Of a stretch of DNA of 5,684 bases, positions 1-5,096 are shown piece after piece. Location of the stretch: assembly GCA_905193725.1 (NCBI GenBank), contig CAJJPW010000149.1, positions 1 to 5,684 of the forward strand, given 5' to 3'. The notes beneath the pieces are model-generated. The model ran no database searches, was not told the origin of the DNA, and worked only from the letters and a program-made list of their open reading frames with translations. Origin of the DNA: an uncultured Eubacteriales bacterium. GTDB taxonomy: Bacteria > Bacillota > Clostridia > Christensenellales > Christensenellaceae. Position 1 is the stretch's first letter. Each line of letters begins with the position of its first letter. Position numbers and translations under genes: made by a program.

Positions 1-552
1 TTATTTTTATGCTGATTTTCTTTTGCATTGTCTTTTTGGTTTTCGCATTCTATTATTTTTCTTTTCATTTCTTTTTATTTAAAAAATTGCAATTCTTTTT
101 ATTTGATTCTTTATTCAGATTATGTTTTTTGTTTTATGTAAATTTCTTTCTTCGCTTTATTTCTCTCATATATTTAACTAATTCTTTGTTTTGCTTTTTA
201 CATTTGTATTTCTTTTTTCTCTTTAAACTTGTAGTCGATATTTTTAGCTTTTTCAATTTTATGTGAACTTTCTCTTCTATCCAATAAAATATTTCCTATT
301 CCTTATTTCCTATATAGTTCCCGTCTCTCTTTCTTATCTTTTTAATCCAATTTTCTATTATCTTTTTCTCTTTACTTTTTTTATCTATAATCCATTTCTT
401 TGCATTCATTTTTTATTTAAGTTTTCATCATATTTACTTTATAATTTTATTTACCTTTTATTATTTGGACATTCTATATAATTTTATTTTCTTCATCCTC
501 ACCATTTTCAATCTTCTCAATGTATCTTATGTGCAATTCAATATCTTCTGCT
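1..552. other. Very T-rich low-complexity stretch, no supportable gene
   Basis: The plus strand is dominated by T: the first 60 bases hold 39 T against 7 each of A, C and G. The bias continues to about position 480, so the coding strand of the neighbouring genes is A-rich here. Two plus-strand open frames (9-266 and 263-481) are Phe/Leu/Tyr-rich only because TTT, CTT and TAT dominate. Neither has a ribosome binding site or a recognisable domain. On the minus strand there are only short Lys/Asn-rich open stretches, for example about 37 codons at 296-409, about 50 codons without an early start at about 135-295, and an ATG at 66-68 running off the edge. A 47-codon open stretch (474-617) is more protein-like but unrecognised. 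I read the region as AT-rich spacer or badly decayed DNA. A weak or unusual small gene on the minus strand cannot be excluded. Confidence 0.6.
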
Positions 553-648
553 CTAGGTAATTTGTGCAAGAACTTCTTGCACAAATTTAAAATCCGGATA
601 TTCTTCTGCAAATTTTCTCATATACTTTAAATTTCTTATTGAAAACCC
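553..648 (-). pseudogene. Remnant of a DUF1016/YhcG-type PD-(D/E)XK nuclease gene
   Basis: Read on the minus strand from 648, this frame gives 31 residues before a TAG. It begins GFSIRNLKYMRKF, continues AEEYPDF and then KFVQEVLAQIT. This matches my memory of the N-terminal DUF1016 domain of YhcG-like proteins, where a GFS-RNL-YMR-F core is followed by a YPD and an FVQ-x-x-AQI segment. Intact members run to several hundred residues and carry a C-terminal PD-(D/E)XK nuclease domain, which is absent here. There is no start codon or ribosome binding site. In-frame codons upstream are simply the MarR gene read out of frame. The frame overlaps the last codons of that gene and closes at TAG where the family would continue. 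It is therefore a broken fragment, probably left by recombination. Recognition is by eye, not by a search. Confidence 0.6.
559..587. repeat. Perfect 29-bp palindrome (14-bp arms, 1-nt centre)
   Basis: AATTTGTGCAAGAA at 559-572 is the exact reverse complement of TTCTTGCACAAATT at 574-587, with a single C at 573. No T-run follows on the minus strand, so it does not look like an intrinsic terminator for the MarR gene. It lies inside the DUF1016 remnant, in the codons for the FVQEVLAQI segment. There GTGCAA (Val-Gln) and TTGCAC naturally mirror each other, so part of the symmetry may come from coding sequence. The perfect 14-bp arms exceed what that requires. Confidence 0.75.
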
Positions 649-875
649 TTTTCCTTCAGTAAACGTAAAATATTTACGACTGTTGGGTGAGAGAGCCTCA
701 TGTGGTCCTGAATATCCTTTTGGCTGGTCTCTTCTTTTCCCTCCCTTAACTTTAAAAAAAACAGAATATTCATTTGCTGCATGGTAAGATTGAGGTCTTT
801 ACACTGGGCATTCACCCTTTGACCAATTGCCTCACTTAAAATCTTAATCATTGAGCCTATCTCTAATGCTCTCAT
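636..875 (-). CDS. MarR-family transcriptional regulator, C-terminally truncated
   Basis: This 79-residue product has the front half of a MarR winged helix-turn-helix protein. Residues 1-26 look like the first dimerisation helix (MRALEIGSMIKILSEAIG...). An LTMQQMNILFFL segment (30-41) follows. The helix-turn-helix is at about 51-78, with the SQKDIQDHM helix and the SHPTVVNILRLLKEKGF recognition helix. Family members usually have about 140-150 residues; the wing and C-terminal dimer helices are missing, because TAA follows KGFQ immediately. The reading frame then gives way to a DUF1016 nuclease fragment, so the 3' end was probably replaced. I chose the ATG at 875 because AGGGG (886-890) sits 10 nt upstream, and because the longer start at 962 would lie in the promoter -35 box and translate the palindromic operator. 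The gene has a strong promoter and its own operator, but the product is probably non-functional or altered. Confidence 0.7.
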   Translation of the reverse strand: MRALEIGSMIKILSEAIGQRVNAQCKDLNLTMQQMNILFFLKLREGKEETSQKDIQDHMRLSHPTVVNILRLLKEKGFQ

Positions 876-885
876 GAGTTTTCTT

Positions 886-890
886 CCCCT
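886..890 (-). promoter_or_regulatory. Ribosome binding site of the MarR gene
   Basis: The minus strand reads AGGGG followed by 10 nt and then ATG at 875. It supports the short start of the MarR frame over the ATG at 962, which would overlap the promoter. Confidence 0.6.
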
Positions 891-941
891 TAAAATATGT
901 AGTATGCTACATATAATATGTCGCATACTACATATTTTAAG
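889..941. promoter_or_regulatory. 53-bp palindromic operator with two ATGT-N8-ACAT sites
   Basis: The block is symmetric about position 915, with 25 of 26 base pairs matching; only 908/922 (T/C) breaks it. Inside are two smaller dyads of form ATGT-N8-ACAT, at 897-912 and 918-933. Their centres (904.5 and 925.5) are 21 bp apart, about two helical turns, so two dimers could bind the same face. The right arm covers the -10 box (934-939) and the expected transcription start of the MarR gene, the classic arrangement for autorepression by a MarR-type regulator. ATGT-N8-ACAT is also the spacing described for PadR-family operators. The regulator that binds here is inferred. Since the adjacent MarR gene is truncated, an intact relative elsewhere might use it. 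Confidence 0.8.
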
Positions 942-962
942 AAGAAATACCCTCTCTGTCAA
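934..962 (-). promoter_or_regulatory. Sigma-A promoter of the MarR gene
   Basis: On the minus strand a perfect TTGACA -35 box (957-962) is followed by exactly 17 nt and a TAAAAT -10 box (934-939, five of six matches to consensus). Transcription would start near 927, inside the palindromic operator, leaving a leader of about 50 nt before the ATG at 875. The overlap of -10 box and operator predicts repression by blocking polymerase. Confidence 0.8.
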
Positions 963-1119
963 GATGCTTTTCTGATAAAAAATGTGAAAATTTTATGAAT
1001 GAATTTACAAAACCTATTTTTTAGTTTGCAGAAGTGTTTTCCCCTTGTTAATGGAATACACTGTGAAAAGCTTCCTTTTCTTCTATCTAGAAAAACAGTT
1101 TTTATCTCAGTTTCGTCAT

Positions 1120-1148
1120 AAAAAAAGAAACTGGCAAAATCAGTTTCT
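1120..1148 (-). terminator. Intrinsic terminator downstream of the dehydrogenase gene
   Basis: The minus strand has an 8-bp stem, AGAAACTG (1141-1148) pairing with CAGTTTCT (1126-1133), around a 7-nt loop. Six T residues (1120-1125) follow. The hairpin starts 42 nt after the dehydrogenase stop codon. On the plus strand the same stem is followed by a CTCTTTTT tract, so it may work in both directions. Confidence 0.8.
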
Positions 1149-1190
1149 CTTTTTATCTTTGGTTTTCCGTCTGCGCAAACTTCACTTCAT

Positions 1191-2141
1191 TTACTGAATA
1201 TCTTTTAGATGCTCCATATTTTGCCGGACACTCCTGCAGCAGTGTTGAAATTCCTCGTATTCCTCAGGAGTGAGTTCCAGCTCCACAACCTTTTCCACGC
1301 CTTTTGCCCCTATCATCGCCGGTACGCCCACAAATAAATCCGTCTGCCCATATTCTCCTGCTAACTCTGCGCTGACAGGCAAAATCTGCTTTTCGTCGTG
1401 CAGCACAATTTGCACTAGCCTGGCCAATGTGGAGCAGATCCCATATTCCGTGCAGTGTTTTCCATCAAACACCACCCAGCCAGCGCCGATCACATCCTGC
1501 TTCATCTTATCCCTATCAAAACAAAACCTCTGGTTCTCTTTTTCCCATTGTGCCAGCGGCTTTCCCCCTAGCATCACCGCCGACCAGGGGGTCATTTGAG
1601 CTGCTCCGTGCTCACCCATCATATACGCTGTGATGGATTTATGGTCTATCCCTGTCTGTTTGGCCAGTTGGGAGCGCAGTCTGGCGCTATCCAATCCCGT
1701 CCCCGTGCCAAACACACGGCCTCTTGGCAAACCGGATAATTTAGCAATTTGTCTGGTTACAATGTCACAAGGGTTGGTTATATTGATGATGACACCATCA
1801 AAACCCGATTCCATAATTTTATGCACATATCCATTCACTGCACGAATGGTAAAATCCATTTCGGTTACACGGTTGTGGTTGCCGATGAGCAAATTGATAT
1901 CTCCCACGCTATTTACAATCACATCGCAATCGCCCAGGTCAGAGAAACTCCCCACCTGCACATCCACTCTATGGGGCAAATAGGCTACGCTGTCGAAAAT
2001 ATCTTGGCACTCGCTGATGGCCTTTTGATGGTTTTGATCCACCAAAATCAGTTGATCTACAATGCCCTGTACAGCTAGGCTGTATGCACAGTGAGCACCT
2101 ACATGTCCTAATCCAATCACTCCTACCATTCGCTTTTTCAC
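1191..2141 (-). CDS. L-lactate / L-2-hydroxyacid dehydrogenase family (L-HicDH-like)
   Basis: This 316-residue cytoplasmic enzyme of the LDH/MDH superfamily should reduce a 2-oxoacid to the L-2-hydroxyacid with NADH. Visible features are the Rossmann motif GLGHVG (10-15), a likely NAD-ribose-binding Asp35, the ITNPCD segment (121-126), and the catalytic set Asp151 and Arg154 (LDSAR) with His178 in GEHG. Arg91 is the probable loop arginine. Length is normal. The active-site loop between G80 and R91 (DINLLIGNHN) is longer than the usual loop of lactate dehydrogenases and lacks the QKPGETR motif. In this it resembles L-2-hydroxyisocaproate dehydrogenase, so a bulkier substrate than pyruvate is possible. 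I chose GTG at 2141 because AAAGGAGG lies 7 nt upstream and the Rossmann strand begins right after; an upstream GTG at 2213 has no ribosome binding site. It sits 124 bp after the modification gene and ends at its own terminator. Confidence 0.88.
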   Translation of the reverse strand: MKKRMVGVIGLGHVGAHCAYSLAVQGIVDQLILVDQNHQKAISECQDIFDSVAYLPHRVDVQVGSFSDLGDCDVIVNSVGDINLLIGNHNRVTEMDFTIRAVNGYVHKIMESGFDGVIINITNPCDIVTRQIAKLSGLPRGRVFGTGTGLDSARLRSQLAKQTGIDHKSITAYMMGEHGAAQMTPWSAVMLGGKPLAQWEKENQRFCFDRDKMKQDVIGAGWVVFDGKHCTEYGICSTLARLVQIVLHDEKQILPVSAELAGEYGQTDLFVGVPAMIGAKGVEKVVELELTPEEYEEFQHCCRSVRQNMEHLKDIQ

Positions 2142-2148
2142 AAGATGG

Positions 2149-2156
2149 CCTCCTTT
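2149..2156 (-). promoter_or_regulatory. Ribosome binding site fixing the dehydrogenase GTG start
   Basis: AAAGGAGG on the minus strand lies 7 nt before GTG 2141. It decides the start against the in-frame GTG at 2213, which would add 24 residues unlike the family's N-terminus. Confidence 0.8.
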
Positions 2157-2265
2157 ATCTGTTCCTCTTAAAGCTGTACTTTTCATATACCTCATTTTTT
2201 CTCTATCAAACACTTTTTTTCAGTGGAATCTCATCCAGCCTCAATTTTGTTGTTCTAGTGTAATT

Positions 2266-3312
2266 TTACTTTTGCGCCTCCATTTCCATATATTGATACT
2301 CTGCACCTTGCAACCTCTCTTGGGTGATTTTCATGGCTATTGGGGAATTGTCAATGCCAAGGAATCGCCGGCCCAGTTTATTTGCCACGTCCAGTGTGGA
2401 TCCACTGCCACAAAAACAGTCCATCACAATACTCCCTTCATGGGAGGATTGCAACACGATGAGCTTCAGCATATCCTCATTTTTTTCGGTGGGATATCTG
2501 GGATATTGTGGGTCTTTAAATCGCCACACATCCTGATACACCTTTCCATTGTGCTCGTCTGCGTATTTTTTGAGCCGGGGATTTCCCGTTTTAGACCATT
2601 CAATGCGGCCCTGCTGATCCAGCTCTTCCAATTTTGCCGGGGCCACTCTCCAATGCCTACCTGTGGGGGGAAGCATCCCCCGCCAGGGTCTTCCCGTCTC
2701 GCCATCGTGGGTCTCTCCCGGTGCATGGAGTGGGACGGTATTGTAATATCCCCTCTCGTCCTTTTTGCTAAACCTGCGCAGGATCTCCTCTTGAGTCAAG
2801 GGCATTGTGATATAATTCCAGATATTTTTGTCATAGTCTTTTGAATAGAACAGGATCATATCCTTCTCGTTGCTCCAAGCCTTTCTCTTGAAGTTTTTGG
2901 GGTTGGATTTAATCCTGGTGATGTCGTTCTTAAAATTGGAAATGCCAAAGATCTTGTCCAGCAGCACCTTGACATAGTGGCCAATTTTATAATCAATGTG
3001 TAAATAGAGCGATCCCCTGTCGCTGAGCAATTGGTGCAGCAGTTTTACCCTCTTTTCCAAAAATTTCAGGTATTCTTCCAAGGTGAACGTATCATCATAT
3101 GCTACGACTCCCTTTTTCTCCCGGGAAATGGTGCTCACCCGTTTTTCGGTCAAGGTAAAGGTCTGTTTGGTATTATAGGGTGGATCGATATAAATCAAGT
3201 CCACTTGTCCTCTATATTTATTTGCTATTTTCTTCATCGCCGTCAAGTTGTCCCCATAAATCAGCAGAGATTTCTCCACATCGATGTCTTTTACTCTATC
3301 TATCTGGTTCAA
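2266..3312 (-). CDS. Type II DNA methyltransferase, beta-class (probably N6-adenine)
   Basis: This 348-residue enzyme should methylate a specific DNA sequence and protect it from the endonuclease encoded just upstream. The catalytic motif IV DPPYNT is at 43-48. A central variable part follows (about 130-270, including WRGMLPPTGRHW at 210-221), which probably holds target recognition. YPTEK is at 273-277, and the SAM-binding motif FCGSGST at 300-306 with LGID following. The order, catalytic motif before SAM-binding motif, defines the beta class. DPPY rather than SPPY favours N6-adenine over N4-cytosine. Length is typical and no motif is broken. Translation starts at TTG 3312, with GGGGG (3320-3324) directly after the endonuclease stop codon and 7 nt before the TTG. 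This suggests co-transcription and perhaps coupled translation. The recognition sequence cannot be read from the protein. Confidence 0.9.
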   Translation of the reverse strand: MNQIDRVKDIDVEKSLLIYGDNLTAMKKIANKYRGQVDLIYIDPPYNTKQTFTLTEKRVSTISREKKGVVAYDDTFTLEEYLKFLEKRVKLLHQLLSDRGSLYLHIDYKIGHYVKVLLDKIFGISNFKNDITRIKSNPKNFKRKAWSNEKDMILFYSKDYDKNIWNYITMPLTQEEILRRFSKKDERGYYNTVPLHAPGETHDGETGRPWRGMLPPTGRHWRVAPAKLEELDQQGRIEWSKTGNPRLKKYADEHNGKVYQDVWRFKDPQYPRYPTEKNEDMLKLIVLQSSHEGSIVMDCFCGSGSTLDVANKLGRRFLGIDNSPIAMKITQERLQGAEYQYMEMEAQK

Positions 3313-3319
3313 GCGTTTT

Positions 3320-3327
3320 CCCCCTTA
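3320..3327 (-). promoter_or_regulatory. Modification-gene ribosome binding site abutting the endonuclease stop
   Basis: The minus strand reads TAAGGGGG: the endonuclease TAA (3325-3327) runs straight into the G-rich site. The TTG start of the methyltransferase follows 7 nt later. Ribosomes finishing the endonuclease would sit on this site, so coupling is likely, and the rare TTG start may limit initiation. Confidence 0.65.
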
Positions 3328-4116
3328 TAGCTGATGGATAAATTCCTTTAAAAACAGGGCTGACATCACATCATTGTTGTTTCGCTTAATGGTCTGAAAC
3401 ATTTTATTGTTCCCTTCCAGATACAGCACACCATCCAGTATGGCGATGGGAATCACCTCGTATTTGGTAACTGTAGTGATGGAGGTAAAAATAGACATGG
3501 CGCTGCTCAGCTGGTTATTCTGGTTGCCGCCATTGTCCGAGATGAATTTCGCCTCTCCAATGATGTACTTTTTGTCATATCTACAGAGAAAATCCAGGCC
3601 GGAATTGCGCCCATAGCCCAAGTAGATTCTGGCAAAATCCCCTCTTACGCTATCGCTGGCTGTGAGAATCATGTTCTCTTCGCTGTTTCGAAATTCCTCC
3701 GGGTTTTTGGTGAGCGGAATGCCCAGCTCTCCCTTTTCAATCCAGCTGGAGAAGGCCGTACCCATCTGCCGGTTGGTCTCCGCTGGCCGCTCCATTTCCC
3801 CAATTACTTTTTCATAGCCCATCTCCATCAGAGCCTCACCAATGCGCTTCACTGTCTTTGGGTTTCTATCCAGGGCTGTCTTATCCCGTTTGAGAAATCC
3901 AATATAGCTGTCTTTGATGGGGAATACCTTCGCACCCAAGCACTCTAAAATCAACTGCTTGTGGTCCTTCTTATCCATTGCCTCTTTGATCTTCTCTCTC
4001 TTTTCCTTGGATATCGGTCTATTTACGTTTTTTGCCAAGGGATAAACCTGAAACAGCCGATCTAAATAATCCTCACTCTTTGCATATTCCACGCTCTTTT
4101 TCGTCCATATATTCAT
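3325..4116 (-). CDS. Type II restriction endonuclease, PD-(D/E)XK fold
   Basis: This 263-residue protein is the likely cleaving partner of the downstream DNA methyltransferase. The catalytic core is at 173-190: GLD with Asp175 at the start, 12 residues, then YIIGEAK with Glu188 and Lys190, the D...ExK pattern of PD-(D/E)XK nucleases. A Gly/Asn/Gln cluster, GGNQNNQ (196-202), follows directly, as in several type II enzymes. The first 130 residues are charged and helical looking and probably take part in DNA binding. There is no signal peptide or membrane segment. The ATG at 4116 has AGGAGG (4123-4128) 6 nt upstream. It is first in a two-gene operon, 12 nt before the modification gene, with no recognisable helix-turn-helix control gene between or directly upstream. 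I place it by the catalytic motif and the neighbouring methyltransferase; I do not recognise the exact family or cutting site. Confidence 0.85.
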   Translation of the reverse strand: MNIWTKKSVEYAKSEDYLDRLFQVYPLAKNVNRPISKEKREKIKEAMDKKDHKQLILECLGAKVFPIKDSYIGFLKRDKTALDRNPKTVKRIGEALMEMGYEKVIGEMERPAETNRQMGTAFSSWIEKGELGIPLTKNPEEFRNSEENMILTASDSVRGDFARIYLGYGRNSGLDFLCRYDKKYIIGEAKFISDNGGNQNNQLSSAMSIFTSITTVTKYEVIPIAILDGVLYLEGNNKMFQTIKRNNNDVMSALFLKEFIHQL

Positions 4117-4192
4117 ATGCTTCCTCCTGCAATTCGCTTTTCATGACTCCATGGGGCTGGGCCTCCCTATGCGATGCCGTATTTTTTGTCAT
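4073..4192 (-). other. Possible 39-codon ORF overlapping the endonuclease start
   Basis: A minus-strand frame begins ATG ACA AAA AAT at 4192, encodes 39 residues (including AQPHGVMKSELQEEAYEYM) and stops at TGA 4073, inside the endonuclease gene in a different frame. It contains the endonuclease ribosome binding site. The same frame is open for about 15 codons further upstream without a start. Its composition is protein-like (charged, not AT-driven), but there is no good ribosome binding site and I recognise no domain. It does not look like a helix-turn-helix control protein. It may be a leader peptide, a gene remnant, or chance. Confidence 0.2.
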
Positions 4193-4463
4193 AAAACGCT
4201 CTCTTTCATGTGCAAGATCTTGCTTCCTCTCATAGCATCAGCACAGCTTTCCGCCCACATCCCATCGTGAGATCTCCCATCCAAGCAAACCTTTTTGAAA
4301 AGCCCCTACAACACTATCTATAGAGTGTATTTCCTCCAATTTTAATTTTGTCATACTTTTTTCGACAATTTTTTATTGTCAACATTTATTTTTATTATAT
4401 CGGAATTCCACAAAAAATCACAGATCAATTTATCCTCAAACTTGACGCCAATCACCCACAGTT
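4117..4463. other. 347-bp intergenic region upstream of the restriction-modification operon
   Basis: The half next to the endonuclease (about 4117-4300) has gene-like composition and holds the small open frame described separately. The half next to the TetR gene (about 4330-4430) is AT-rich and holds the promoter candidates. Small dyads are ACACT...AGTGT (4311-4328, imperfect centre) and GACAAT-N5-ATTGTC (4364-4380). A GGAGG (4333-4337) has no start codon at a suitable distance. I see no clear intrinsic terminator for the TetR gene. Confidence 0.55.
4339..4382 (-). promoter_or_regulatory. Candidate promoter(s) for the restriction-modification operon
   Basis: On the minus strand a perfect TTGACA (4377-4382) has only a poor -10 match 17-18 nt on (AAGTAT at 4353-4358). 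An overlapping alternative is TTGTCG (4363-4368), 18 nt, then TAAAAT (4339-4344). The dyad GACAAT-N5-ATTGTC (4364-4380) covers both -35 boxes and could be an operator. Transcripts would have a leader of more than 200 nt before the endonuclease ATG. Which pair is used cannot be settled by eye. Confidence 0.35.
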
Positions 4464-5036
4464 TTACTGAAACCGCTCTAATAGCTGAATCAAAAATGCC
4501 TTTACCCTTTCCACCCGTTGCTCCTTAGACATCTCCTGATCTAGCAAAATCCCCAGTTGTCCATAAACACAAAAAGATGCAACTGTCTGAGTATCTTCTA
4601 TATGGGTTTCTCCTCGCTGATTTGCCAGCTCCAGCTGTCTTTGTACCAGAGGATATATTTTAGAGCAGACTGTCATGGTGAGGCGAAGATGTATTTTTTC
4701 GCTTGCCGGTCCATGGCATAGCGCTTTCATAGGGGCATTTTTCCCCTCTGTCTGAATAAAAGTGGGCATCTGCTCCACCATTTGTATCAAGCTTATTCCC
4801 GGTTGGTTTAAAATTTCTGTCATCAGATCCACCTGCTGCTGGGCATATTGGTCTATCGCAGCGTCAAACAGCGCCTCTTTCGAAGGGAAGTAGCGGTAAC
4901 ATAGCCCCAGCGCCACGTGCATTGCCTTTGCGATATCGGCAATGGAGGTCTTTTCATATCCTTTTTCATAGAACAACTTGATCGCCGTATCCATAATCTC
5001 TTGTTTTCTCTCTTCTGGATCTTTGATAATTCTCAT
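4464..5036 (-). CDS. TetR/AcrR-family transcriptional regulator
   Basis: This 190-residue DNA-binding repressor type has the TetR N-terminal domain at about 9-56. After RKQEIMDTAIKLFYEKGYEK come TSIADIAKAM, then a recognition helix ending GLCYRYFPSKEALFDAAI. The G-x-x-YxYFxSKxxL pattern is diagnostic. The C-terminal ligand domain is variable, as usual, so the effector is unknown. Length is typical. ATG 5036 has GGAGG (5043-5047) 6 nt upstream. The gene lies 60 bp downstream of a SAM-dependent methyltransferase on the same strand, with no clear terminator between, so the two may be co-transcribed. A common pattern is that such a regulator controls its own operon, but no operator with strong symmetry is visible in the 60-bp gap beyond a 12-bp palindrome, TTTTCTAGAAAA (5071-5082). 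Confidence 0.9.
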   Translation of the reverse strand: MRIIKDPEERKQEIMDTAIKLFYEKGYEKTSIADIAKAMHVALGLCYRYFPSKEALFDAAIDQYAQQQVDLMTEILNQPGISLIQMVEQMPTFIQTEGKNAPMKALCHGPASEKIHLRLTMTVCSKIYPLVQRQLELANQRGETHIEDTQTVASFCVYGQLGILLDQEMSKEQRVERVKAFLIQLLERFQ

Positions 5037-5096
5037 CTTCCACCTCCAGTTTTTCCTAAATTACATTCTTTTTTCTAGAAAAGTATTTTAATAGGG

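Noticed and set aside
9..481. Two plus-strand open frames (9-266 and 263-481) resembling hydrophobic membrane proteins
   Set aside because: Their Phe/Leu/Tyr/Ile content follows directly from the T-rich DNA. They have no ribosome binding sites and no family resemblance, and they oppose the strand of every real gene.
876..962. Extended N-terminus of the MarR protein from ATG 962
   Set aside because: It would translate the palindromic operator and begin inside the -35 box. The ATG at 875 has a ribosome binding site and starts where MarR proteins normally start.
1033..1062. Imperfect hairpin AGTGTTTTCC / GGAATACACT as a terminator or riboswitch
   Set aside because: It has one mismatch, a 10-nt loop and no T-run, and no gene follows it within a sensible distance; a real terminator is already present at 1120-1148.
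1270..2078. Plus-strand open frames antisense to the dehydrogenase gene
   Set aside because: They are shadows of a well-supported coding frame and show no domain or ribosome binding site.
2142..2213. 24-residue extension of the dehydrogenase from GTG 2213
   Set aside because: There is no ribosome binding site upstream of it, and the extension is unlike the family. AAAGGAGG before GTG 2141 is far better.
2272..3330. Plus-strand open frames and an alternative minus frame (2466-2726) over the DNA methyltransferase gene
   Set aside because: The methyltransferase frame carries all catalytic motifs across this span; the others are by-products.
4212..4223. Perfect 12-bp palindrome GCAAGATCTTGC as a control-protein operator
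   Set aside because: A single short palindrome with no repeat partner and no helix-turn-helix control gene nearby is easily chance.
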